From the NCBI GenBank assembly GCA_035544835.1, contig DASZZV010000396.1, positions 1 to 13,545 on the forward strand: DNA of 13,545 bases, given 5' to 3'. Made by a program: the position numbers and the translations under genes. Each line of letters starts with the position of its first letter. Position 1 is the first letter of the stretch. The stretch comes from DASZZV01 sp035544835 (lineage in GTDB: Bacteria > Acidobacteriota > Thermoanaerobaculia > Gp7-AA8). The notes below the pieces were generated by a model. The model saw only the letters and a list, made by a program, of their open reading frames with translations. It was not told the DNA's origin and searched no databases. Shown here one piece after another: positions 1-6,239 of the stretch.

Positions 1-1116
1 CGCCGTCTCCTCGTCGCGGATCTCACCGACCATGACTTTGTCGGGATCGTGGCGGAGGATGGCGCGAAGACCGCGGGCAAACGTGAGTCCCTTCTTTTCG
101 TTGACCGGAATCTGAGTGATGCCACGGAGCTGGTATTCGACAGGATCTTCAATGGTGATGATCTTGTCTTCCGAGGACTGGATCTCCGACAACGCCGCGT
201 ACAGAGTGGTGGTCTTGCCGGATCCGGTCGGACCGGTGACCAGCACCATTCCGTATGGCTCTTTGATGAACTTACGGAACTTCAGCAGGATGTCGTCGTC
301 GAGTCCGAGCACATCCAGGCGAAGGTTCTTGAACTCTTTGTTCATCGATTCCTTGTCGAGAATTCGGATGACGGAATCTTCGCCATGGACGGTCGGGATG
401 ATCGAGACACGAAAGTCGATGGTGCGCCCTGTGACGCGGAGTTTGAAGCGGCCGTCCTGGGGAACGCGTTTCTCGGCGATGTCGAGCTCCGACATGACCT
501 TGATACGGGAGATGATCGTGGAGTGATGTTTCTTGTCGATCGGATCGAGGGCCTGGTACAGCACGCCATCGATCCGGTACTTCACGACGACCTCGTTGTC
601 TCTGGTTTCGATGTGAATATCCGAGGCCCGGCGCTGGATGGCGTTGAATACGATGGAGTCGACCAGCTTGATGATGGGCGATGATTCCTGCTGCGTGATG
701 CTGTCGATGGTGAGGGCTTTCTCTATCTCGTCGTCATCACCGACAATCTGCAGACGAAAGCCTTCCGTGGCCTCGTCGAGGACCCTTTGTGTCGATTCCG
801 ATTTCTGAAGCTTGGCGCGGATGGCTGAGGCCGAGGCCACTTTGACTTTGATCGGTGCGCCGACGAGAAGCTCCAGCTCGTCGAGCTTCAGCACGTCGGT
901 CGGGTCGCTGACGACCACTGAGATATGCCCGTTCTCCCTGCGTTCCGGGAGGAACTGGTAACGGATCATCACATCGAGCGGGATTTCCTGAAACAGCTCG
1001 TGATCGACCTGCAGGTGTTCGAGGTCGACATAGTCGAACCCGTATTGCTCGGCGATCTTCTGAGCACGTGTCGCCTCAGCGGTCGCTTCGGATCTGTAGA
1101 GAATCTCGTCGCTCAT
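1..1116 (-). CDS. pilB: Type IV pilus extension ATPase PilB (GspE family), C-terminus cut by window edge
   Basis: A hexameric cytoplasmic ATPase of this family powers pilus assembly by rotating the PilC platform. I translated 372 codons from the ATG at 1116 without a stop; the gene runs off the left edge. Residues about 15-110 resemble the MshEN/T2SSE N-terminal domain. The catalytic core shows Walker A GPTGSGKT at 295-302, an Asp box ITIEDPVEY at about 320-328 and Walker B VMVGEIRDEET at about 361-371 with the expected Glu365. The His box and any tetracysteine zinc site would lie beyond the edge. PilB/GspE proteins are usually 500-570 aa, so roughly a third is missing. The start codon overlaps the pilC stop (ATGA), suggesting translational coupling. 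GspE of a type II secretion system is the main alternative; the neighbouring PilW/PilX/PilV-type genes favour a pilus. Confidence 0.95.
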   Translation of the reverse strand, partial: MSDEILYRSEATAEATRAQKIAEQYGFDYVDLEHLQVDHELFQEIPLDVMIRYQFLPERRENGHISVVVSDPTDVLKLDELELLVGAPIKVKVASASAIRAKLQKSESTQRVLDEATEGFRLQIVGDDDEIEKALTIDSITQQESSPIIKLVDSIVFNAIQRRASDIHIETRDNEVVVKYRIDGVLYQALDPIDKKHHSTIISRIKVMSELDIAEKRVPQDGRFKLRVTGRTIDFRVSIIPTVHGEDSVIRILDKESMNKEFKNLRLDVLGLDDDILLKFRKFIKEPYGMVLVTGPTGSGKTTTLYAALSEIQSSEDKIITIEDPVEYQLRGITQIPVNEKKGLTFARGLRAILRHDPDKVMVGEIRDEETA

Positions 1117-2324
1117 TCTGTACCTTGCTTGCCCGCCAGTTCGAACAGGGGAAGATAAAACGCGTAAAGTAGCAGGCCGATGACGCCGCCGAGGATGACC
1201 AGAATCACCGGCTCGATGAGTGCCATCAATCGAGCCAGTTGTTCCTCGATCTCCTCATCGTAGAACTCGCTGGCATTGGCCAGCATTTCCACTAGAGAGC
1301 CGCTGGACTCTCCAACTTTGATCATCTCGATGGCCAGATCACTCATGACCCCGGTTGCCTCGAGCGATTTCCAGAGGGGTTCACCCTCCCGGACCCGCTG
1401 GGCGATGGAGGCGACGCGCGCTCCGACATGACGGTTTCCGATCGATTCCGAAGCGATCTCGATCGATGGAACCATGGGCGTTCCGCCACTGAGAAGGGTA
1501 CCGAGCGATTGCGTGAATTGAAGAATGGCGAAGCGGTGCAGAACGGGGCCGACCACCGGTATTTTTAGCTTGATTCGATCGAATAAGGCCCGGCCGCTCT
1601 CGGTGCGAAGCCAGAGCTTCTGCAACACCACCACTGCGATAATGAGGCCGACCCCGAGCAGGAAGTTGTTCCGCACGGACAGGGAAAGCCTGATCATGAT
1701 TCGAGTCATTGCCGGAAGCTCCGCTCCCAACCCCTCGAAGAACTCGCTGAACTTCGGAATGACGCTCGTCATCATCACGACGATCATCACCACCATCATG
1801 ATCATGAGAACCGTCGGGTAGATCATGGCTGTTGTGACCTTCTTGCGAAGGGCGCTGATGATCTTCTGATAACGGAGAAAGCGTTTGAGGACGCCCTCGA
1901 GGTCGCCGCTCCGCTCGCCGGCGCGGATAGACGTCGAGTAAATCGGCGGGAACAGTGAGCCGAACGAGGCGAAGGCGTCGGAAAGGGCGACCCCCGACTT
2001 GATTTTGTCTCGAATCTCGGTCAGGACGGCCTTGAAGCGAAGGTTCTTCTGTCGCTCCAGCATGATCTCGAAGGACTGCACGATCGGAAGACCGGCACGG
2101 ACCAGTGCCAGAAGCTGCTGGTTGAAGACCAGAAACTGATCGATGGTGACGACCTTCCGGAAGGCCGACAGCGACGAGAAGTCGAGGCCCCGCCGGGTAA
2201 CCTTGAAGATATGGAATCCCTGCCGGCTGACGTCCTCTCTGGCGCGAGCCAGGCTTGGGGCCTTGACCTCGCGCTCAACGACGTCGCCGTCGGGCGTTCC
2301 TACTCGAAAGACATAACTTGGCAT
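1113..2324 (-). CDS. pilC: Type IV pilus inner-membrane platform protein PilC (GspF family)
   Basis: PilC is the polytopic inner-membrane platform that couples PilB ATPase motion to pilin insertion at the pilus base. The 403-aa length is normal for the family. Two repeated T2SSF domains are visible at about 62-187 and 265-387, each with the family's L-x-A-G-xP/GGTP and AGERSG/VGESSG-type motifs (AGERSGDLE near 135, VGESSGSL near 337). Three membrane segments lie at about 168-190, 220-238 and 368-392; the first is a Met/Val run (MIMMVVMIVVMM). The stop overlaps the pilB ATG as ATGA. The order pilC then pilB reverses the commoner pilB-(pilT)-pilC order. The start at 2324 has no strong Shine-Dalgarno in front, but the N-terminus MPSYVFRVGTPDG fits PilC proteins. 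Confidence 0.96.
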   Translation of the reverse strand: MPSYVFRVGTPDGDVVEREVKAPSLARAREDVSRQGFHIFKVTRRGLDFSSLSAFRKVVTIDQFLVFNQQLLALVRAGLPIVQSFEIMLERQKNLRFKAVLTEIRDKIKSGVALSDAFASFGSLFPPIYSTSIRAGERSGDLEGVLKRFLRYQKIISALRKKVTTAMIYPTVLMIMMVVMIVVMMTSVIPKFSEFFEGLGAELPAMTRIMIRLSLSVRNNFLLGVGLIIAVVVLQKLWLRTESGRALFDRIKLKIPVVGPVLHRFAILQFTQSLGTLLSGGTPMVPSIEIASESIGNRHVGARVASIAQRVREGEPLWKSLEATGVMSDLAIEMIKVGESSGSLVEMLANASEFYDEEIEEQLARLMALIEPVILVILGGVIGLLLYAFYLPLFELAGKQGTE

Positions 2325-2411
2325 GTTTTGATCTGTGGGTCCGTCGCCTCTTCGACGCTCCAGCCGCGGAAACGTTACCAGGGGCGGGGAGCAGGGTGCC
2401 TATTGAATCAG

Positions 2412-2448
2412 AAAGTCGTGCCAGTTCGCCGACAATCGGGCACGGAGG
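2412..2448. repeat. Copy 1 of a ~37-base intergenic motif shared with 6094-6131
   Basis: This stretch aligns by eye with 6094-6131 at about 29 of 37 positions. On the minus strand both copies contain GCGAA(C/T)TGGCACGA(C/T)TTT. This copy lies about 90-125 bases upstream of the pilC start, and the other about 80-115 bases upstream of the secreted peptidase gene. TGGCACG matches a sigma54 -24 element, but the matching -12 GC is absent, so it could equally be an interspersed repeat. The rest of 2325-2535 shows no convincing gene. Confidence 0.5.
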
Positions 2449-2535
2449 ATCGCAATTTCTCCCTCGCCCGTCGTTGGGGTTTTGACTTTCACGTGCCCGT
2501 GGGGAGCCCGCTCCCGTGCCCGGGTCTTTTGATGG

Positions 2536-2837
2536 GCCCGCGCATAGCCTCGGTTTCAGCCGCGTAGCGGCGGCATCATTTTAGCCCCACCCGTGAGGGT
2601 GGGGGAACGCGCAAACGAGACACGGTTTGAGCCCCGGCAGGGGCGGCATCGCGTGGGTGCCGAAAGTGCGAGATTGAGTATGACAAACGCTACATATGGT
2701 CATGAAAATCGATGCCGCCGCGCCGCGGCTCGTGAAAATATATCCGCCCAATGCGCTCCCCACCCTCACGGGCCCTCACGGGTGGGGCTAAAACGATGCC
2801 GCCGCTACGCGGCTGGAGACCGAGGCCCTGCGCGGGT
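2536..2837. repeat. Nested inverted repeat built of four REP-like units (BIME-like)
   Basis: The outer arms (about 2536-2605 and 2757-2837) are reverse complements of each other with few mismatches. Each arm holds two hairpins: GCCGC-GTA-GCGGC and CCCCACCC-GTGA-GGGTGGGG. Inside lies a second pair. The four units are 2557-2577 (+), 2629-2651 (+), 2710-2731 (-) and 2794-2815 (-); all fit (C/G)AGCC-N5-8-GGCGGCATC, and both plus units are preceded by CGGTTT. The right arm contains an extra CCGTGAGGG duplication. No transposase is encoded. This architecture resembles REP/BIME elements mobilised by RAYT (Y1-type) transposases elsewhere in a genome. It lies between divergent pilC and the antitoxin gene. 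No gene is supported in this stretch. Confidence 0.85.
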
Positions 2838-2870
2838 TTTACGGCCCAAAGCCAGACCGCCCTTGATCCA

Positions 2871-2912
2871 TTGGCAGATGTGATACAGTGAATACACATA
2901 TTACATAGGAAG
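2871..2912 (+). promoter_or_regulatory. Possible promoter/operator and ribosome site of the toxin-antitoxin operon
   Basis: TTGGCA at 2871-2876 resembles a -35 box. About 16 bases on, TACACA (2893-2898) is a poor -10, and TGTGATACA offers an alternative extended -10. Near-direct repeats GTGATACA and GTGAATACA (about 2880-2896) could be an operator for the ribbon-helix-helix antitoxin, which usually represses its own operon. AGGAAG at 2907-2912 lies 7 bases before the antitoxin ATG and is the firmest element. Confidence 0.3.
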
Positions 2913-2919
2913 CAACAGT

Positions 2920-3147
2920 ATGGCTACTTCGATCCGCCTTGCTACCGAAACCGAAGAGCGACTTGATTCCCTCGCCGAGCATACTGGTCGGACCAAGGCC
3001 TACTACCTGCGTGAAATGATCGAGCGTGGGCTGGAGGACCTGGAGGACTACTATCTGGCGGCCGACGTACTGGAGCGCGTCCGCAAAGGGCAGGAGCGGG
3101 TACATTCTGCGGCCGGCGTAAGGAAGCGCCTTGGCCTGGACGATTGA
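2920..3147 (+). CDS. RelB/CopG-type ribbon-helix-helix antitoxin
   Basis: The 75-aa product begins MATSIRLATETEERLDSLAE and continues with TGRTKAYYLREMIERGLEDLEDYYLA. This is a typical ribbon-helix-helix DNA-binding half (residues 1-45) followed by the toxin-binding tail (about 46-75) ending in RLGLDD. Such antitoxins dimerise, bind their own promoter and neutralise the downstream RelE/ParE-type nuclease or gyrase toxin. The ATG at 2920 is preceded by AGGAAG at 7 bases. The stop lies inside the toxin start region (17-base overlap), as is common in these pairs. It is on the strand opposite to all pilus genes and next to the REP-like repeat, so it is probably an independently acquired module. 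The symbol is left blank because RelB, StbD and ParD-like names overlap in this family. Confidence 0.9.
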   Translation: MATSIRLATETEERLDSLAEHTGRTKAYYLREMIERGLEDLEDYYLAADVLERVRKGQERVHSAAGVRKRLGLDD

Positions 3148-3394
3148 GTACACCGATACGGCTGAGCGCCAGCTCAAGAAGCTCGGCAAGCAGACCGCGG
3201 GTCGCATCCTCGATTCCATGAAACGCGTCGCCAGGCTGGAGGATCCACGCAGCACGGGCAAGGCGCTGACCGGTCCGCTGGGAGACTTCTGGCGTTACCG
3301 GGTGGGCGACTGCCGGGTGATCTGTGACATACAGGATGGCGCATTGCACATCCTTGTGGTGCGGCTAGGAAACCGGCGAGAGGTATACAGATGA
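3131..3394 (+). CDS. relE: RelE/ParE-superfamily toxin
   Basis: The 87-aa product MAWTIEYTDTAERQLKKLGK... has the usual RelE layout: an N-terminal beta-hairpin, two helices with Lys/Arg, a central WRYRVGDCRVICDI strand (R55, R57, R62) and a C-terminal NRREVYR with Arg83 and Tyr86. In RelE-type toxins such basic/aromatic residues cut mRNA on the ribosome. The start is TTG at 3131: MAWTIE is the family's normal N-terminus, AAGGAAG lies just upstream at about 6 bases, and it overlaps the antitoxin gene by 17 bases. Length is full for the family and I see no damage. The downstream hairpin at 3432-3447 probably ends the operon. A ParE-like gyrase-targeting role cannot be excluded from sequence alone. 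Confidence 0.9.
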   Translation: MAWTIEYTDTAERQLKKLGKQTAGRILDSMKRVARLEDPRSTGKALTGPLGDFWRYRVGDCRVICDIQDGALHILVVRLGNRREVYR

Positions 3395-3431
3395 CTGCAG
3401 CCGTCCCGCGCCGCCCAGGAATCGGTGGGTT

Positions 3432-3455
3432 ACGGCCTTGGGGCCGTTATTTCTG
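3432..3455 (+). terminator. Probable Rho-independent terminator of the toxin-antitoxin operon
   Basis: A perfect 6-bp GC-rich stem ACGGCC / GGCCGT with a TTGG loop is followed by TATTTCT, 38 bases after the toxin stop. The T tract is interrupted, so termination may be partial. The hairpin's right half overlaps the end of the decayed duplicate at 3443-3587; the intact copy near 6236 lacks the hairpin. Confidence 0.5.
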
Positions 3456-3587
3456 TGGGGATTCCAGTTTTCTCGAACTGCTCCTGAATGTCGTAGAGCT
3501 TTCCCGCGACGTTCTCAGCCATTCCCATCGCCAAGGGATCGAGAGATCCATCCAAGGAACTGGTCCTGTTGTGCCTTCAACTCTTTT
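3443..3587 (-). pseudogene. Frameshifted fragment duplicating the 3' end of the small secreted-protein gene at 6240
   Basis: By hand alignment this stretch matches 6236-6380 at about 85% over about 145 bases, including an uninterrupted 27-base identical run. It corresponds to roughly the last 47 codons of the intact gene (from KELKAEQEQF to the stop). Reading on the minus strand gives KELKAQQDQF, then a one-base insertion shifts the frame and a TGA follows. A second single-base insertion and a 3-base deletion are also present. Homology ends abruptly at about 3587, so no 5' end or signal peptide remains. It is a dead partial duplicate in the same orientation as its parent, and the pair brackets the two secreted-protein genes at 3700-6015. 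Confidence 0.85.
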
Positions 3588-3661
3588 GCGAATAAGTCAG
3601 TTTAGAAAAGGCGTCTGATCCGAAATGACCTCCTCTCCGAAATGCGGGCGGTTCGGGCAGT

Positions 3662-3693
3662 CGGTCGGAGCGGCGCGTGGACCACTCCGACCG
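3662..3693 (-). terminator. Strong stem-loop just after the Ig-like protein gene
   Basis: CGGTCGGAGCGG (3662-3673) pairs with CCACTCCGACCG (3682-3693) through 12 positions with one mismatch and an 8-base loop, starting 7 bases after the stop codon at 3700. There is no T tract on either side, so it may act as a 3' mRNA-stabilising hairpin or a Rho-assisted end rather than a classic terminator. Between here and 3588 I see only a short direct repeat (TCCGAAATG twice) and no gene. Confidence 0.5.
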
Positions 3694-3699
3694 GACGGG

Positions 3700-4767
3700 T
3701 CACTTGATTGTGACGGTCGCAGTGGCGCTGGCGACTGTCGCGCAGCCGTTGGAGACGCGAACCCAGTAGGACGTCGTCTGCATCAGCTTTGAAGTGGTAT
3801 AGCTCGAGGAGTTCGTCCCGACGGCAATCGCAGTGTTTCCAGAGACTCCCTGGTACCACTGATAGCGTAGCGGCGTTGCACCGTCGGCCGTGACGCTGAG
3901 CGTGGTCGTCGATGCTTTCTTTGCGGTAGAGCTCAGAGGCTGGGAGCGAATCGCCGCAGTAGCGAGGACGGTAATCGTGGCTGTGCCGCTGACGGTACCG
4001 GGACGGTTCACATCTTCGACACCGCTGATCCAGTATGTCGTGGATGTAGCGGGCGCGACGGAAATCTGAGCGGGCGACGTGGTGAAGTATGTAACCCGGC
4101 TGGTGAAGGATGTAGCCTGGCCCTCCGACAGTGTGACTTTCCAGGGAGAGTTTCCTGTCAAAGCAATGTTGAGTGTTGCAGACCCTCCGGAGCAGACGGT
4201 TGCTCCTCCGGTGAGAGCTGCCTGCGGGACCGGGGCATCCGTTTCATCGAGTTGCAGTGTGCCGGTGATCGAGATTCCCCGCTCGAGAAACGCCACCCAT
4301 TTTCCGCGGCGGTACGCATCGTCGGGAGTGGGAACGGCAATGGAAAAGCCGCGAAGCGTCTCCCCTCCTTTGACGCTGTAGGTGGGGTCAGAGACGAAGT
4401 AATAGAGACTTCGTTTCACGTCACTCTCAGCGACTTGCAACGCCCCGACCCAACCTGATGGCGTGGAAAGGCTATTGCCGGGAATTGGAAATCCCCAACC
4501 ATGAATATCCGCGGGAATGAGTGTCTCATCGATATCCTCGTCAAAGCCGATCGGATCGATTCTCAACTGCGGATCTCCGCCATTGTCCCAGTCGGTGCCG
4601 ATCTCGATTCCATGGACGGCTTCCGGCACTGTGTTTTCAACTCGATAGTGATAGATCGTGCGGCTCGGGAGCGACTCCTGCCACGTGTAGATTCCCACCT
4701 GCGCTGATGAGGTGTGTCCCACAGCAGCCGCGACAGCCGCAAACGCAATAATTTTCATTTTCAACAA
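3700..4767 (-). CDS. Secreted protein with two C-terminal Ig-like/PKD-like beta domains
   Basis: The 355-aa product has an N-terminal signal peptide (MLKMKIIAFAAVAAAVG, likely cut after SSA22). Residues 23-180 form a domain I do not recognise, with many Asp/Gly/Trp residues. Residues about 184-268 (CSGGSATLNIALTGNSPWKVTLS...) resemble Bacteroidetes/Acidobacteria-type PKD-like repeats. Residues about 270-355 form an Ig-like repeat with LRYQWYQGVSG and TTSYWVRVSNGC. Such domains usually serve binding or display outside the cell. I chose TTG at 4767 because AGGAG (4775-4779) lies 7 bases ahead; the ATG at 4758 would be 16 bases away. It lies 33 bases after the peptidase gene, so the two are probably co-transcribed. 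No sortase, type IX or anchor signal is visible at the C-terminus. The specific function is unknown. Confidence 0.85.
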   Translation of the reverse strand: MLKMKIIAFAAVAAAVGHTSSAQVGIYTWQESLPSRTIYHYRVENTVPEAVHGIEIGTDWDNGGDPQLRIDPIGFDEDIDETLIPADIHGWGFPIPGNSLSTPSGWVGALQVAESDVKRSLYYFVSDPTYSVKGGETLRGFSIAVPTPDDAYRRGKWVAFLERGISITGTLQLDETDAPVPQAALTGGATVCSGGSATLNIALTGNSPWKVTLSEGQATSFTSRVTYFTTSPAQISVAPATSTTYWISGVEDVNRPGTVSGTATITVLATAAIRSQPLSSTAKKASTTTLSVTADGATPLRYQWYQGVSGNTAIAVGTNSSSYTTSKLMQTTSYWVRVSNGCATVASATATVTIK

Positions 4768-4800
4768 CGATATTCTCCTTGTAGCTTAGAGCCCCACTCT

Positions 4801-6015
4801 CTACTTGTGCTCGAAATGTTCCCTGTCTTGTGGTAAGCGGCGATACAGATCACATCCGTCGGCTGTTGTAATAAGCGTCGCATCCGAGATTCCCGTCTTG
4901 GCGGGTTTGAATTGAACGTCAATCGCTTCGCCGTTTACGTGGCGCGGGTTGATGCCTTTTGCGGGTTCGTAGTTTATTCCGTGTATAACATTCTTTTCAT
5001 GCAAGACTTTGTCGCGGAGAATCGCGCATTCTGGTCTTGTGTCCTTGTTGAGCTCTTTCGCTTTGTTCCAGATCTCTGAGAAATGTAACTGGTACCAGGC
5101 GGTGCGATAAGTACTAATCAGCGAAAATCTCCCACCTGCGTTTGTCACTGCGTCCTTGAAGCAATAGGTTGCAGTTTGCATCTGCGGCACTAGATTCTTT
5201 AACCAGAACCACGCGTCGTATCCTTGCTCCATGACCGCGGAATCGTTGTCATTCGGCGCCGGAGGCGTCAAAGGAGCCACACAGCAACCGCGGCACCCAG
5301 CGCTCGCTTTCAAAACTGGGATTTCTCGCAAAGCTGAGACTTGCCGGTGTCGCATAAACGGGGTTTGCCCCGGCGTTGGCGCAAGAGTCTTCAAGGTCTG
5401 GGAAACTGCCGCCGTCGCCTGAACTGGACTGCTGCCGCACATGACACCGAGATCCGCAATTTCCGCGTAAGCCGGCGGGCCGACGGTTCCTGTCGCAATA
5501 ACGAGTTCGTTATAGTCCAAATGGTACAGCGACCATGGTGGAACATACATCGTTGCTTCGATCCATCCTGTGTCTCGACTGTAGGTCCCAGGCGTCCAGT
5601 CCTCAGCTCTCTTCACCGAGAGGTTTCCTTGGTTGTACCCAGGTGGCCGAATGCCTGCGTCCAGTGCATTCAGATTTGCGAAGGTAGGGCTTCCAGGTAA
5701 TGCTAAATCACCGGAATTCAATGAAGTCCCGCCACACGCTCGAAGACGATATCGAAACGTGACGTAACCTCCATCGTTTGCGTTCAGGTTGACGACGAGC
5801 GATGTGATGCCAAAAGAATTCGAACCGACGACACATTGCGAATTCAGACCGACGACGGCCTGAATTCCGGCGGATGTATCGAGGACGTTGATTGGGAGTG
5901 GGTAAGCTCCCGACTGTTCAGTATGGTAGGAAACGATTTCTGGACCCGCGGCGGATGCTGTCGACGCTAGCATCGTGGTAAATATCAGTGCACCGGCCGA
6001 TGACAAAAACTTCAT
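4801..6015 (-). CDS. Secreted protein with C-terminal M15-type (VanY/VanX-like) peptidase domain
   Basis: The 404-aa product begins with a clear signal peptide (MKFLSSAGALIFTTMLASTASAA). Residues 24-200 are a beta-rich region I do not recognise. A Cys cluster C241-x2-C244-C245 and a Pro-rich linker follow. Residues about 265-404 carry M15 zinc-peptidase signatures: STYRTAWYQ (301-309, Arg304 as the substrate-side arginine), H359-x2-G-x-A-x-D366, and the closing D397-x2-H400-F-E. H359, D366 and H400 would bind zinc and D397 would be the general base. Known M15 enzymes cut D-Ala-D-Ala or peptidoglycan cross-links in the periplasm or outside. The start ATG at 6015 has GAGGAG 5 bases upstream. 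By eye its composition is more AT-rich than the pilin genes, suggesting separate origin. A role in opening peptidoglycan for the pilus is possible but unproven. Confidence 0.8.
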   Translation of the reverse strand: MKFLSSAGALIFTTMLASTASAAGPEIVSYHTEQSGAYPLPINVLDTSAGIQAVVGLNSQCVVGSNSFGITSLVVNLNANDGGYVTFRYRLRACGGTSLNSGDLALPGSPTFANLNALDAGIRPPGYNQGNLSVKRAEDWTPGTYSRDTGWIEATMYVPPWSLYHLDYNELVIATGTVGPPAYAEIADLGVMCGSSPVQATAAVSQTLKTLAPTPGQTPFMRHRQVSALREIPVLKASAGCRGCCVAPLTPPAPNDNDSAVMEQGYDAWFWLKNLVPQMQTATYCFKDAVTNAGGRFSLISTYRTAWYQLHFSEIWNKAKELNKDTRPECAILRDKVLHEKNVIHGINYEPAKGINPRHVNGEAIDVQFKPAKTGISDATLITTADGCDLYRRLPQDREHFEHK

Positions 6016-6041
6016 TCTTTCTCCTCAACAAATGGCGGCGC

Positions 6042-6070
6042 AGGGTACAGATGCACTGAGGAGTAGTCAA
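6042..6070 (-). promoter_or_regulatory. Possible sigma70 promoter for the peptidase/Ig-protein pair
   Basis: On the minus strand TTGACT (6070-6065) is followed after exactly 17 bases by TACCCT (6047-6042). The -35 matches 5 of 6 consensus bases and the -10 matches 3 of 6. It lies about 27 bases upstream of the ATG at 6015, leaving room for the GAGGAG ribosome site. Confidence 0.35.
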
Positions 6071-6093
6071 GGTAAAGTTTCTTGCCTGTCGGG

Positions 6094-6131
6094 AAAATCG
6101 TGCCAATTCGCCCGAGAATCAGGTAGGGCGG
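6094..6131. repeat. Copy 2 of the intergenic motif also found at 2412-2448
   Basis: It shares with 2412-2448 the plus-strand core TCGTGCCA(A/G)TTCGCC and flanking similarity over about 37 bases. On the minus strand it contains TGGCACG (6105-6099), 84-90 bases before the peptidase start. It is either a shared regulatory element or a dispersed repeat; two copies cannot separate these. Confidence 0.5.
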
Positions 6132-6155
6132 TGTCTTCGCGCACCCCACCGAGGG

Positions 6156-6175
6156 GAGCGGGCGTCTCGCCGCTC
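6156..6175. other. Stem-loop between the small secreted-protein gene and the peptidase gene
   Basis: GAGCGG and CCGCTC pair over 6 bp with an 8-base loop, about 65 bases after the stop at 6240 in the minus direction. There is no T tract. It may mark the 3' end of the upstream transcript or be a remnant of a dispersed palindromic repeat. Confidence 0.3.
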
Positions 6176-6239
6176 AGACAAAATGACGAAAGCTTAATGA
6201 CAGCGTGACCGTGGCGTGACCTGTTTGGGATGGCCGCCG

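Noticed and set aside
49..684. 211-aa open frame on the plus strand opposite pilB
   Set aside because: It lies antisense to clear PilB ATPase motifs, has no ribosome site or family features, and is rich in Asp/Val as expected of a shadow frame.
1768..1812. CATCATCAC-type low-complexity stretch resembling a microsatellite
   Set aside because: It simply encodes the Met/Val-rich first membrane segment of PilC in frame and is not an independent repeat.
2536..2837. CRISPR array or insertion sequence as an explanation for the repeats
   Set aside because: Units are in opposite orientations with unequal spacing, there are no regular spacers, no cas genes and no transposase frame.
2593..2899. Short open frames on both strands across the REP-like region
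   Set aside because: They translate palindromic repeats, which stay open in several frames because of high GC; no ribosome sites or family likeness.
3391..3618. 75-aa plus-strand frame starting ATGA at the toxin stop
   Set aside because: The ATGA overlap looked like a third operon gene, but the frame runs antisense through the decayed duplicate and the terminator hairpin, and the product has no recognisable features.
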